Origin: Streptomyces rugosispiralis | GTDB taxonomy: Bacteria > Actinomycetota > Actinomycetes > Streptomycetales > Streptomycetaceae | Assembly (NCBI RefSeq): GCF_024505145.1 | Contig: NZ_JANIAA010000048.1 | Location: forward strand, 1 to 64,000 | DNA: 64,000 nt | Reading direction: 5' to 3' | Shown: one piece after another, positions 16,765 to 24,551 of the stretch | Layout of the letters: each line of letters opens with the position of its first letter | Position numbering within the stretch: position 1 is the stretch's first letter | Made by a program: the position numbers and the translations under genes | The notes under the pieces: generated by a model | Database searches by the model: none | What the model was told of the DNA's origin: nothing | What the model saw: only the letters and a program-made list of their open reading frames with translations

Positions 16765-18129
16765 ATGACAACGCTCCTCCGGGTCCTGTTGGACGAACAG
16801 GGCTGGAAGGACTACGCGGCCTTCGCACATCAGTATCGGCTGGCTGCTCGAAGTCTGGCCCACGAGACAGGAGAGTCGTCCCTGGCCACGCTCACCCTCT
16901 CAGAAAGCACCTTCGAACGCTGGTACTTCGGAAAGGTGACGCCGCAAAACGACGCGCGACGTGTACTCAGTCATCTTTTCAAACGGCCAATCACCCAACT
17001 CCTCGCCGAAGTAGCGCCCGCGGTCGAACCCGTACCTCCCGAGCGCGGGCGCATCGCCGCCAGCCCGCAGCACGTCGAATGCCGCGTCGGTCCCGACGCG
17101 GACCTTCCCTGGATGGAAAGGCACGCAGCTATGGCCGCAAGGCGCGCAATCCGATTTGCCATCGGTGCGGAGCGAAACGAAGTAGGACAGGAAACGCTGG
17201 CGCATCTCCAGGACGAGGTTCACCGCATCGCTGAGATCTACGTTCGTGTCCCCCTTGGAATGATCCTGGATGATCTCACCCACATGCAGGACGAGACATT
17301 CCGTCTGCTGGAGAGCGGCCACGCCAGGCCCTCGCAGATCCGTGACCTGTACCTTCTCGCTTCACTCCAGTCGGGAATGCTGGCCAAGGCGGCACACGAC
17401 CTCGGTGATCCCCAGTCGGCCATGATGCAGGCCCGAACCGCCGCCGTCTGCGCCGACCAGGCCGAGCACCAAGGAATGGCCGCATGGGTCCGAGGGCTCC
17501 AGTCGTTGATCTCCTATTGGGCTGATCGCCCCGAGGACGCCCTGCACTATGCCCGAAAGGGAACCTCCACAGGAGGCAACCTACGCGGCAGCGTCAACGT
17601 GTGGCTGGCGGGCTTGGAAGCGCGAGCAGCGGCCTTGCTGGGCGATGCGGAATCCGTCCACGCGGCGAACCGCCGCGCAGAGGACCTGCGGGAACGCACC
17701 CTGCCGGACGACTTGGACGCGCTTGGCGGGAACTTCTTTTTTCCACAGGTCAAGCAGGCTTACTACGAAGTCGAAGCGTGCGTGCTGCTCGGTGACGGCA
17801 ACGCACATCTCGTTGCCCGTGCCGAGGAAGCCGTGCACGGCTTCAGCGACCCCAATGACCCGTACTGGGCATTCGGCGACCTGGCCGGAGCGCAGTCGGA
17901 CCTGGCTCTCGCTCGCCTCTCCACGGACGACCTGGACGGAGCCGTCGAAGCGGTCCAGCCAGTACTCGACCTCCCGCCCAACCAGCGCAACGCCGGCATC
18001 ATCGGCTCCGTTCAGCGCGTGCGCTCATCGCTCATGCGCGGAATGGTCCGGGACGCCGCTGCGGCGCGAGAGTTGCGTGCGGAGATCGCGGTCTTCAGTA
18101 GCCGTCCCGCGCTCGCCCTGCCCAGCTGA
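16765..18129 (+). CDS. HTH regulator with TPR-like helical repeats
   Basis: A 454-residue cytosolic regulator of a type common in Streptomyces. The first 80 residues form an HTH-like region (GWKDYAAFAHQYRLAARSLA, LTLSESTFERWYFGKVTP). About 300 residues of helical TPR-like repeats follow (AWVRGLQSLISYWADRPEDA, YYEVEACVLLGDGNAHLVAR), probably for ligand or peptide sensing. The ATG at 16765 follows AAGGGGGC; an earlier in-frame GTG at 16687 has no site. It diverges from the HATPase-radical SAM operon and is the obvious candidate regulator of it. Confidence 0.72.
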   Translation: MTTLLRVLLDEQGWKDYAAFAHQYRLAARSLAHETGESSLATLTLSESTFERWYFGKVTPQNDARRVLSHLFKRPITQLLAEVAPAVEPVPPERGRIAASPQHVECRVGPDADLPWMERHAAMAARRAIRFAIGAERNEVGQETLAHLQDEVHRIAEIYVRVPLGMILDDLTHMQDETFRLLESGHARPSQIRDLYLLASLQSGMLAKAAHDLGDPQSAMMQARTAAVCADQAEHQGMAAWVRGLQSLISYWADRPEDALHYARKGTSTGGNLRGSVNVWLAGLEARAAALLGDAESVHAANRRAEDLRERTLPDDLDALGGNFFFPQVKQAYYEVEACVLLGDGNAHLVARAEEAVHGFSDPNDPYWAFGDLAGAQSDLALARLSTDDLDGAVEAVQPVLDLPPNQRNAGIIGSVQRVRSSLMRGMVRDAAAARELRAEIAVFSSRPALALPS

Positions 18130-18152
18130 ACGGCCAGAGGTAGAGTCCCGCC

Positions 18153-18716
18153 ATGTATCCGGTCCTTCGCGACGACGCTCGCCTCTCGCTGCGCGAACTC
18201 ACCATCGATGACGTGGATGCCGTTCTCGCGATTTACGGCAGCCCGGACGCCACCGAGCACCTGAGCTTCACACCCCGCTCGCGTGCCGAAGTCGGAGGCA
18301 TCGTCGCGCGTTCCATTGCCTCGGCGTCGGCGACCCCACGCGACGAGTACGCGCTCGCGGTGGCCGCGCGCAGCGGCAGCGAGCTGGTGGGCTTTGCCCG
18401 CCTTGCGCTGGACCCCCATCAACAAAGCGCCGCAACCATCGGATTCGCCCTGCGTCCGGACACCTGGGGAGTGGGGTACGGACGGGAGACAGTCGGCCTT
18501 CTCCTCGGCCTCGCCTTCGTCGATCTCGGCCTTCACCGGGTCTGGGCGGCTCGGGCTCCTCTCAATGTCGCCTCGGAGAAGACACTGCTCGCGGCGGGCC
18601 TGACGGAAGAGGGACGCATTCGCGGCCATGTCCACGTGCGCGGCGCATGGCGCGACTCCATCGTCTATGGGGTTCTTCGCGAGGAGTGGGGCGAGCAGGA
18701 CGGCAAGCGCACGTGA
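18153..18716 (+). CDS. RimJ/RimL-type GNAT acetyltransferase
   Basis: A 187-residue GNAT N-acetyltransferase. The N-terminal strand ARLSLRELTIDDVDAVLAIY is followed by a core strand IGFALRPDTWGVGYG and the acetyl-CoA loop-helix region GYGRETVGLLLGLAFVDLG. HRVWAARAPLNVASEKTLL and the C-terminal GHVHVRGAWRDSIVYGVLR match the RimJ/RimL subfamily. It starts 23 bp after the HTH regulator on the same strand, so it may be co-transcribed. The acceptor (protein amino terminus or small amine) is unknown. Confidence 0.83.
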   Translation: MYPVLRDDARLSLRELTIDDVDAVLAIYGSPDATEHLSFTPRSRAEVGGIVARSIASASATPRDEYALAVAARSGSELVGFARLALDPHQQSAATIGFALRPDTWGVGYGRETVGLLLGLAFVDLGLHRVWAARAPLNVASEKTLLAAGLTEEGRIRGHVHVRGAWRDSIVYGVLREEWGEQDGKRT

Positions 18717-18783
18717 GCGCCGTCCGGCACGCCGCGTGATGAGGAGGACGGCAGGGGCCGCCGACTGGGCTGGTCCCGCTCGC

Positions 18784-19058
18784 TCAGCCGAAGAAGCCCA
18801 CGATGCGGGCGATCCGGTTGTCCGGGGTGAACTCGACGAAGTCGAGTTCGGGCAGCTCCCGGCCGTGGTTCACGCCTGCGGCGATGATGGGATCAGGTGC
18901 GCTCATCAGCCAGCTGAACCTGCCGACGCCGTGGTGGGTGTCCAGGCCGCCGGTGGGGCGCAGGGTGTGACCGGGATATCGCTCCGCCGTGCTGAGGACG
19001 AGCTGGACCATGCCTTCGATGCCGACGGTGGTGTCGGTCATCGTGTTGGTGTAAGTGC
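18784..19058 (-). pseudogene. SnoaL-like protein, 5' part removed at the repeat junction
   Basis: The complement encodes the C-terminal half of a SnoaL/NTF2-like protein: YTNTMTDTTVGIEGM, then RPTGGLDTHHGVGRFSWLM and the ending RIARIVGFFG. Intact relatives are about 140 residues. Here the frame loses all similarity exactly at 19058/19059, where the second copy of the 917-bp repeat begins. The internal ATG at 19041 could still yield 85 residues, but the first helices and strands are gone, so this is a truncated remnant. Confidence 0.75.
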
Positions 19059-19975
19059 CGCCCGCCGCGCCGCGCTCCTCGACACGCTGGAGCGCACCTC
19101 ACGCGGGGAGGACTCGATCGACCTCCCGGCCGGTAGGGCCGGTCAGCGCGTCAAGCGCATCGTGGTCACCGGCTTCGACCCGTTCCAGCTGGACGCCGAT
19201 GTCCGCCGCTCCAACCCCTCCGGCGCGGCGGCGCTCGCACTGGACGGGACGACGATCCGCACGGACAGCGGCCCGGCCCGCGTCGAGACGGCCGTCTTCC
19301 CGGTCCGCTGGGGAGACTTCGCGGACGGCACGGTCGAGCGGACGCTGCTGCCCGCCTTCCGGTCGGGACCGCGCCGGGTGGACGCGTTCCTGACCGTGAG
19401 CCAGGGCCGGGTGGGCCGGTTCGACGTCGAGCGCACCAACGGCGCCTGGCGGGGCGGCTATCCGGACAACGCGAAAGTCTCCCGTACCGAGACCGTGCCG
19501 GTCCCGGCCGGTGTGCCGACCCCGCACCCGCAGCCGCAGTGGACGACGACCACCCTCCCCTACGAGAAGATCGTCGCGGCGAACACCGGCCCGGTCCCGG
19601 TCTACGACCACACCGAGGTCACCGAGATCCCGGCGGGCGGCACCACCCCCGTGATCCGCCCGGACGGCCCGACCCCCGGCTCGACGGCCCGCGCGGGCGG
19701 TGGCGGCGACTACCTCTCCAACGAGATCGCCTACCGCGCCACCCTGCTGCGCGACGCGGTCGGGCTGAAGGCCCCGGGCGGCCATCTCCACACCCCGGTC
19801 CTGCGGTTCGGCCCGGACAACACCGACCCCGCCACGGGCCAGGTCACCGACCCGGACTTCGTCCACAACCGCGAGGCCATCACCGCCCAGGTGCGCTCAA
19901 TCCTCACGGTGGTCGCAGACACGGCCCGTTGAGGCCCCGGTACCCCGATCGGCGAGCAACACGGCCAAGGGCCCG
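19059..19975. repeat. 917-bp direct repeat, copy 2
   Basis: This is the second copy of the segment at 11426-12342, in direct orientation. Its left edge (19058/19059) truncates a SnoaL-like gene. Its right edge (19975/19976) cuts the NUDIX tail. Neither edge carries inverted repeats or a visible target duplication. The only shared sequence is GC-rich microhomology of a few bases. Confidence 0.95.
19060..19932 (+). pseudogene. 5'-truncated duplicate of pyroglutamyl-peptidase-like gene
   Basis: This duplicate encodes residues 131-421 of the protein at 11034-12299 without visible change, but lacks the signal peptide, the first 130 codons and the native ribosome site. The open frame continues upstream only through antisense of the SnoaL fragment, with no nearby start and Shine-Dalgarno pair. 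The lack of visible divergence from copy 1 implies a recent duplication or ongoing gene conversion. Confidence 0.8.
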
Positions 19976-20050
19976 CCAGTTCGGGGCAGTGGCGGCGCAG
20001 GACGCGGGCCGACACCCTTTCGCATTCAACTACCTTACGAACGCCCGCAC

Positions 20051-20161
20051 TTGACTCGCCTTCACGAATCTTTCACATAATCGCCTCTCGCTTGCCGTGC
20101 CCATGGCAGTACTGTGCCGATGCGCTCAATTGGATCGATCCAATGAGTGATTCCATTGGAC
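20051..20161 (+). promoter_or_regulatory. Promoter-like element and 16-bp palindrome upstream of SGNH gene
   Basis: TTGACT (20051-20056) and CATAAT (20076-20081) form a promoter-like pair with a rather long 19-bp spacer. Downstream is a perfect 16-bp palindrome ATTGGATCGATCCAAT (20129-20144), then a related TCCATTGGA (20152-20160). The stretch is AT-rich for this genome. A repressor binding at the palindrome is inferred. Confidence 0.5.
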
Positions 20162-20194
20162 AGCTTCCGCTAACTCCCTTTAGAGGAGGGCAAG

Positions 20195-22513
20195 TTGACC
20201 CACCCCCCACCATTCTCCGTTCCGCGCAGACGCGGCACCCACTTGGCTCAGGCTGTGGCCACCGTGGCTCTGGCCTCGGCACTGACCGTTCCGGCCCACG
20301 CCGCGTCGGCCCAGCCTCTCGGGCCGCCCGCCAGCACCAATGCGGTTCCGGCTGCGGCGGATGTGCCGGACGGTGCCAGGAAGGTAGACATCACCGGTGA
20401 CTCCTACTCCGCGGGTGAAGGGGCCCGCCACTACTTCGATGCCAATGATCCCCGGCACCGGTCGCCCTACGCGGCCGGAGCGCAGGCGATGCAGCGGGTC
20501 CAGGACGCCAATCCGAATGTGACGCTGGACGGTGCCACGGGCGCGTCCTCGGGCGCCGTCACCAAGGACTTCTTCACGTCTCAAGAGCCCGAGTCGCCCG
20601 GGGACCCGAAGGTCAACACTCCGCAGAAGAACCTGATCCGGCCCGACGCGGATGCCGTGATCGTCGGTTTCGGGGGCAACGACGCCCTGTTCGCCAAGGT
20701 CCTGACCGATGCCATCACCTCGGGCACCGGCAAGGCGTTCGAGCAGACGCTCAAAGACCTCACCCCCATGCTCAACTCACAGCTGAGCCCCAAGGAGTAC
20801 GAGGACCAGGCGGCGAACTCGGCACCGGGCCAAGCGCCCACGGTGACCGCGCGGCTGCTGCAGGTCTACAAGGCGTTGCAGCAGCGGGCTCCGCACGCCA
20901 AGCTGGTGGTGCCGAACTATCCGCTGGCCATCGACCCGAAGGTCAAGGCGCCCTACTACAGCGGCTTCAGCAAGCACGAACTGGAACGCATCCAGGAGTT
21001 CGGGAAGCAGCTCAACGCCGCGATCGCCAAGGCGGTAGCGGTGTGCGGTTGCGCCGAACTGGCCGACGTCTCCCACGCGATGGACGGCCACGAGGTCTAC
21101 ACCGATGATCCCGGGCTCACCGATCTGGGTGTGATCTTCTCCGGTAGCCCCGACCACTGGAGCAAGCACGAGCCGTTCCACCCGAACTCCAAGGGTGCGG
21201 CGCGGATGGCCGACATCATCGCCAAGGCGCTGGCCAAGGCGCTCGGGGTGAAGTCGCCGTCGGCACTCGGCGACAAGTTGACGCCGTTCGGCAAGCTGCG
21301 CGAGTTGGTGCCGGACGTCAATGGCGACGGTATCGACGACCGCGCCGTCCGGACTCACAAGAAGCCCAAGAAGTTCCAGTCCAGTCCGCTTGGCAGGGTG
21401 CCCCTCGGGGCGAGCCAGGCTCCGGCACCCGGCACGGCTGCGGGCCAGGACACGGACACCGGCACGACCCCGGGCAAGGCCAAGGGCTCCGGCTCGACCC
21501 CGAGCAAGGGCACGGGGTCGGGCACGGGGTCGGGCTCTGGTTCGGCTCCGGGCAAGGGCAAGGGGGCGGGTTCGGGCTCTGGTTCGGCCCCAGGCAAGGG
21601 CACGAGCACGGGCTCCGGCACGGCTCCGGGCAAGGGCACGGGTTCGGGCTCCGGTTCAGCTCCGGGCAAGGCCACGAGCACGGGCTCCGGCACGGCCCCG
21701 GGCAAGGCCACGGGTTCGGGCTCCGGTTCAGCTCCGGGCAAGGGCACGAGCACGGGCTCCGGCACGGCTCCGGGCAAGGGCACGGGTTCGGGCTCCGGCA
21801 CGGCTCCGGGCAAGGGCACAGGCTCGGGCTCCGGCTCGACCCCCGCCCCGGCTCCGGCTCCAGCCCCGGGCGACGGCTCGGGCTCCGGCTCGGCCCCCGC
21901 CCCGGCCCCGGCTCCGGCCCCCGGCTCCGGTTCGGCTCCGGGCAGGGGTGCGGCCACCGGCACGGCTCCCGCTCCGGCCCCCGGCTCCGCTTCCGGCTCG
22001 CTTCCGAGCAGGGGCGCGGCGGTCGGCGCGGCTGACGGCGGTTCGTCGGCCGCCTCGCAGCCCGCGAGCACGCCGGGCCCGATCCCCGGCCTCGACCCGA
22101 CCGCGGGGCTGGCTCCGGCCGGCGGCGCCATCAACCCGGCGCCGACTCCGCAACCGGCTCCCGCCGCCTGGAGCACCATCCCCGGCAACATGCCCGGAAC
22201 CGGCTCCCCCAGCGGCCTCGGGAGCAGCATCATCGCGAGCTCCGGCGCCTGGAGCAACATCCCCGGCAACATGCCCAACGTGGGGACCAGCTCTCCCGGC
22301 AGCAGCGGCATCGGCGGCGGCTACGGCACCGTCAACCCCGGTGCGTACGGCGGTGGCTTCGGCTCCGGCAATACCGGTGGCTCGGCCGTCAGCAGTGGCG
22401 GTTCCGGCATCGGAGTCAGCCCCGGCGGAAGCAGCCCCGGCAGCTCCGGCACCTCCGGCAGCCCCGGCCCCGCCGGCGGTGGCGGCGTGGGCGGCTGCGG
22501 CGCCTGCTCCTAG
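20195..22513 (+). CDS. Secreted SGNH/GDSL hydrolase with long low-complexity tail
   Basis: A 772-residue exported protein. The TTG at 20195 follows the strong site AGAGGAGGG. Residues 1-35 are a signal peptide ending near VPAHAASA. The catalytic SGNH domain spans roughly residues 65-360: block I GDSYSAGEGA, block III GFGGNDALF, block V HPNSKG. A calcium-type loop VNGDGIDD follows. From about residue 415 the chain becomes Gly/Ser/Thr/Ala/Pro/Lys repeats (units like GSGSGTAPGKGT), then paired IPGNMP repeats and a glycine-rich end GVGGCGACS. It probably acts as a cell-surface or extracellular esterase/lipase with a flexible wall-spanning tail. It stands alone with its own promoter and terminator. 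Confidence 0.8.
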   Translation: MTHPPPFSVPRRRGTHLAQAVATVALASALTVPAHAASAQPLGPPASTNAVPAAADVPDGARKVDITGDSYSAGEGARHYFDANDPRHRSPYAAGAQAMQRVQDANPNVTLDGATGASSGAVTKDFFTSQEPESPGDPKVNTPQKNLIRPDADAVIVGFGGNDALFAKVLTDAITSGTGKAFEQTLKDLTPMLNSQLSPKEYEDQAANSAPGQAPTVTARLLQVYKALQQRAPHAKLVVPNYPLAIDPKVKAPYYSGFSKHELERIQEFGKQLNAAIAKAVAVCGCAELADVSHAMDGHEVYTDDPGLTDLGVIFSGSPDHWSKHEPFHPNSKGAARMADIIAKALAKALGVKSPSALGDKLTPFGKLRELVPDVNGDGIDDRAVRTHKKPKKFQSSPLGRVPLGASQAPAPGTAAGQDTDTGTTPGKAKGSGSTPSKGTGSGTGSGSGSAPGKGKGAGSGSGSAPGKGTSTGSGTAPGKGTGSGSGSAPGKATSTGSGTAPGKATGSGSGSAPGKGTSTGSGTAPGKGTGSGSGTAPGKGTGSGSGSTPAPAPAPAPGDGSGSGSAPAPAPAPAPGSGSAPGRGAATGTAPAPAPGSASGSLPSRGAAVGAADGGSSAASQPASTPGPIPGLDPTAGLAPAGGAINPAPTPQPAPAAWSTIPGNMPGTGSPSGLGSSIIASSGAWSNIPGNMPNVGTSSPGSSGIGGGYGTVNPGAYGGGFGSGNTGGSAVSSGGSGIGVSPGGSSPGSSGTSGSPGPAGGGGVGGCGACS
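21460..21850 (+). repeat. Intragenic GC-rich minisatellite coding GSGSGxAPGKG repeats
   Basis: About a dozen imperfect tandem units of 30-36 bp (each reading roughly CTCCGGGCAAGGGCACG plus GGTTCGGGCTC) encode the repeat tail of the SGNH hydrolase. Such arrays expand and contract by slippage, so tail length is likely to vary among strains. Confidence 0.8.
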
Positions 22514-22540
22514 GCCGTAGCCTCTCCGGGTTCCGGCCTT

Positions 22541-22571
22541 CGGCCCGGCCACCTCCGCGGTGGCCGGGCCG
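22541..22571. terminator. Hairpin terminator after SGNH gene
   Basis: CGGCCCGGCCACC (22541-22553) pairs perfectly with GGTGGCCGGGCCG (22559-22571) around a 5-nt loop, 27 bp after the stop. A convergent gene ends further right, so it may serve both. Confidence 0.7.
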
Positions 22572-22693
22572 AGTATCTGCCGGCGTTTCTCGGCCTGGCC
22601 GCTGGGTCACCGGCTCGTCCGCGACCCCGGCCGAGCGGGCCGGCCGGTGGCCCCGCGCCCGAGATGGCCTGGTAGCCACTCGGGCGTACGCCG

Positions 22694-23497
22694 TTACGAC
22701 CCGCCGTTGGCGCCGTTGAAGGCGTCCGCCGCGGTCTCGCCCCGCGGGGCCGCGGGCTCGTCCTCGCCCGTGAGGTCGCGTACCAGCAGTGTCGCGCCCG
22801 CGACCGCGCCCGGCATCAGGAAGACCGCGACCAGCGGGATCAGGAAGAGGACGGACAGCGGGACGCCGAAGCCGAGGGAGAGCAGGCGGCGGGAGCGGAG
22901 CAGGCGGCGCCGCTCCTTCAGCAGGATGCCGCGGCGCAGCAGGGCGATCGAGGTCAATTCCTCGGTGAGGAAGAAGGCGGTCACGCAGAAGGCGAGGACG
23001 GGGATCACGGTCTGGCCGACCCCCGGGATGAAGCCGAGCGCGAAGAACAGCACGCTCCAGAGGGTGACGCGGATGAGCAGCGCGATGGCCTCGCGCAGCC
23101 CTATCCACAGCTCCGCCCAGGTGGACAGGCCGGACTCGGGCACCGCGCCGCCCTCGGAGCGGTCGACCGCTTCGGAGAGCGACTCGTAGAAGGGCTGGCC
23201 GACCAGCAGCGTGACCGCCGTGAAGGTGATGATGGCGAGGAAGAGGCAGGTGGCGGCGAAGAGGATCGAGAGCGCGCCGCGGAAGACGCCGAGCCAGGGC
23301 GAGGACCAGTCGTCGGCGAAGGGCGTGGCCCATGCGATGACATCATCGGTCCAGAAGAAGAGGGCGACCAGGGCCGCCGCGTATCCGACGAGGGTGATCA
23401 GGGCGGGAATCATCCCGAACCCCCACCATCTCCCGTGCCGGGCCGCCCAGCGTTGCCCCTTCATCAGATAACCGAAGCCACTCACAAGATCACGCAT
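22694..23497 (-). CDS. EI24/CysZ-like membrane protein
   Basis: A 267-residue integral membrane protein of the EI24 domain family, which includes the sulfate importer CysZ. It begins MRDLVSGFGYLMKGQRWAAR, typical of the family. Strongly hydrophobic segments follow (MIPALITLVGYAAALVALFF, LFAATCLFLAIITFTAVTLL, VTLWSVLFFALGFIPGVGQT, LSVLFLIPLVAVFLMPGAV). The signature GQPFYESLSEAVDR lies between helices 2 and 3. Its transport function in actinobacteria is not established. It ends convergent to the SGNH gene. Confidence 0.83.
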   Translation of the reverse strand: MRDLVSGFGYLMKGQRWAARHGRWWGFGMIPALITLVGYAAALVALFFWTDDVIAWATPFADDWSSPWLGVFRGALSILFAATCLFLAIITFTAVTLLVGQPFYESLSEAVDRSEGGAVPESGLSTWAELWIGLREAIALLIRVTLWSVLFFALGFIPGVGQTVIPVLAFCVTAFFLTEELTSIALLRRGILLKERRRLLRSRRLLSLGFGVPLSVLFLIPLVAVFLMPGAVAGATLLVRDLTGEDEPAAPRGETAADAFNGANGGS

Positions 23498-23515
23498 GGG
23501 CCGAAGCCTACTGGC

Positions 23516-24457
23516 CTAGCGTGGCCCGAAATGGACGCCGGGTTGACCGGCCCGCCAGGTGAAGTCGACGGTGTGCGGATAGTGGTCGGACAGCGGTTTG
23601 CCGTCGGCGTCGAGGAAGGCCGTGTGCGCGTTGTGGTAGCGGGTGGCGGTGAGGGAGAGCCGCGGGCCGGAGCGGTAGAGGACCTTGTCCACGACCTCGC
23701 AGGCGTCGGTGACGTGGTCCGGGTCGCAGACGAGGGCGTCGGAACCGGCGGGCGGGGCCGAGCCGCCGCGTACCAGGTCCACCCAGGCGTCGGTGAGGCC
23801 GTTGCGGGTGGTGAGGTCGCGGATGTTGTCGGCGGTGCGGGTGTAGCGGGTGTTGGTGTCGCCCATGACGAGCACCGCGTTGCCGGCGGAGTGGGCGGCG
23901 ATGTAGTCGGAGAGCTGGGTGATGTTGGCGCGGCGGGCGGCCAGGTCGGCGTCGGTCGTCCCCGCGTTGGGGTGCAGGTTGTACAGGTCGAGGTAGGCGC
24001 CCTCGGCGAGCCGCACCCGGGCGTAGGCGAAGCCCTTCGGGGTGAGGCAGTCGGTGCCGTTGCAGCGCTTCCACTTCACCCGCTCGAAGCCGTCGTACGG
24101 CAGGTCGGAGAGGGTGTTCAGACCGTCGCCGAAGACGGCGGGCCCGCTGGTGGGGGTGCGGTACGGGTGGTCGTCACCGGCGTAGAGCGCGGCGTGGTAG
24201 TTGAAGTCCTCCTGGACGTTGACGATGTCGTACGCGCCGAGCCGGGGCGATATCAGCGGGGTGTTCTTGGCGGGGTGGCCGGAGGACAGGCCCTCGGGGA
24301 GCCCCGCCACGTTGTAGGTGAGCACATTGAACGTGCCCGAGGCGGCCCGGTGGGTCCCGGTGTCCGCCGCGGCGGGCGCGGCGCCCGAGGTGATCGCGGT
24401 CGCGCAGAGGGTGAGCGCCGCCGCGGCGGCGACGGCTAAGCGTCCGATGAGTCTCAA
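23516..24457 (-). CDS. Secreted endonuclease/exonuclease/phosphatase-family protein with TTA codon
   Basis: A 313-residue exported metal-dependent phosphoesterase (EEP fold: DNase I, sphingomyelinase, inositol phosphatase). The TTG at 24457 is chosen because AGAGGA lies seven bases upstream and it yields a clean signal peptide (RLIGRLAVAAAAALTLCATA). Family motifs are FNVLTYNVAGLP, NVQEDFNYH with the metal-binding Glu, LYNLHPNAG, VLVMGDTNTRYT and the C-terminal LSDHYPHTVDFTW with the catalytic Asp-His. Codon 7 is TTA (24437-24439), predicting dependence on the bldA tRNA and late or developmental expression. It diverges from the PHP-domain gene. Confidence 0.82.
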   Translation of the reverse strand: MRLIGRLAVAAAAALTLCATAITSGAAPAAADTGTHRAASGTFNVLTYNVAGLPEGLSSGHPAKNTPLISPRLGAYDIVNVQEDFNYHAALYAGDDHPYRTPTSGPAVFGDGLNTLSDLPYDGFERVKWKRCNGTDCLTPKGFAYARVRLAEGAYLDLYNLHPNAGTTDADLAARRANITQLSDYIAAHSAGNAVLVMGDTNTRYTRTADNIRDLTTRNGLTDAWVDLVRGGSAPPAGSDALVCDPDHVTDACEVVDKVLYRSGPRLSLTATRYHNAHTAFLDADGKPLSDHYPHTVDFTWRAGQPGVHFGPR

Positions 24458-24551
24458 GGAGGTGTCCTCTCGGCTGATGAACCGCTGACGATGGGCTGTT
24501 GGGCTCGCGGTGTTCGGCTGGTGTTCAACCGCGGTCCTTACCTTCGCGCTC

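Noticed and set aside
18628..19932. 434-codon fusion protein of SnoaL antisense and peptidase-like domain
   Set aside because: Its first 140 codons are antisense to the SnoaL-like remnant with no supporting start site. It is an accident of the repeat junction.
11426..19975. Composite transposon or insertion-sequence interpretation of the 917-bp repeats
   Set aside because: The repeated segment contains no transposase, has no terminal inverted repeats and shows no target-site duplication at its edges.
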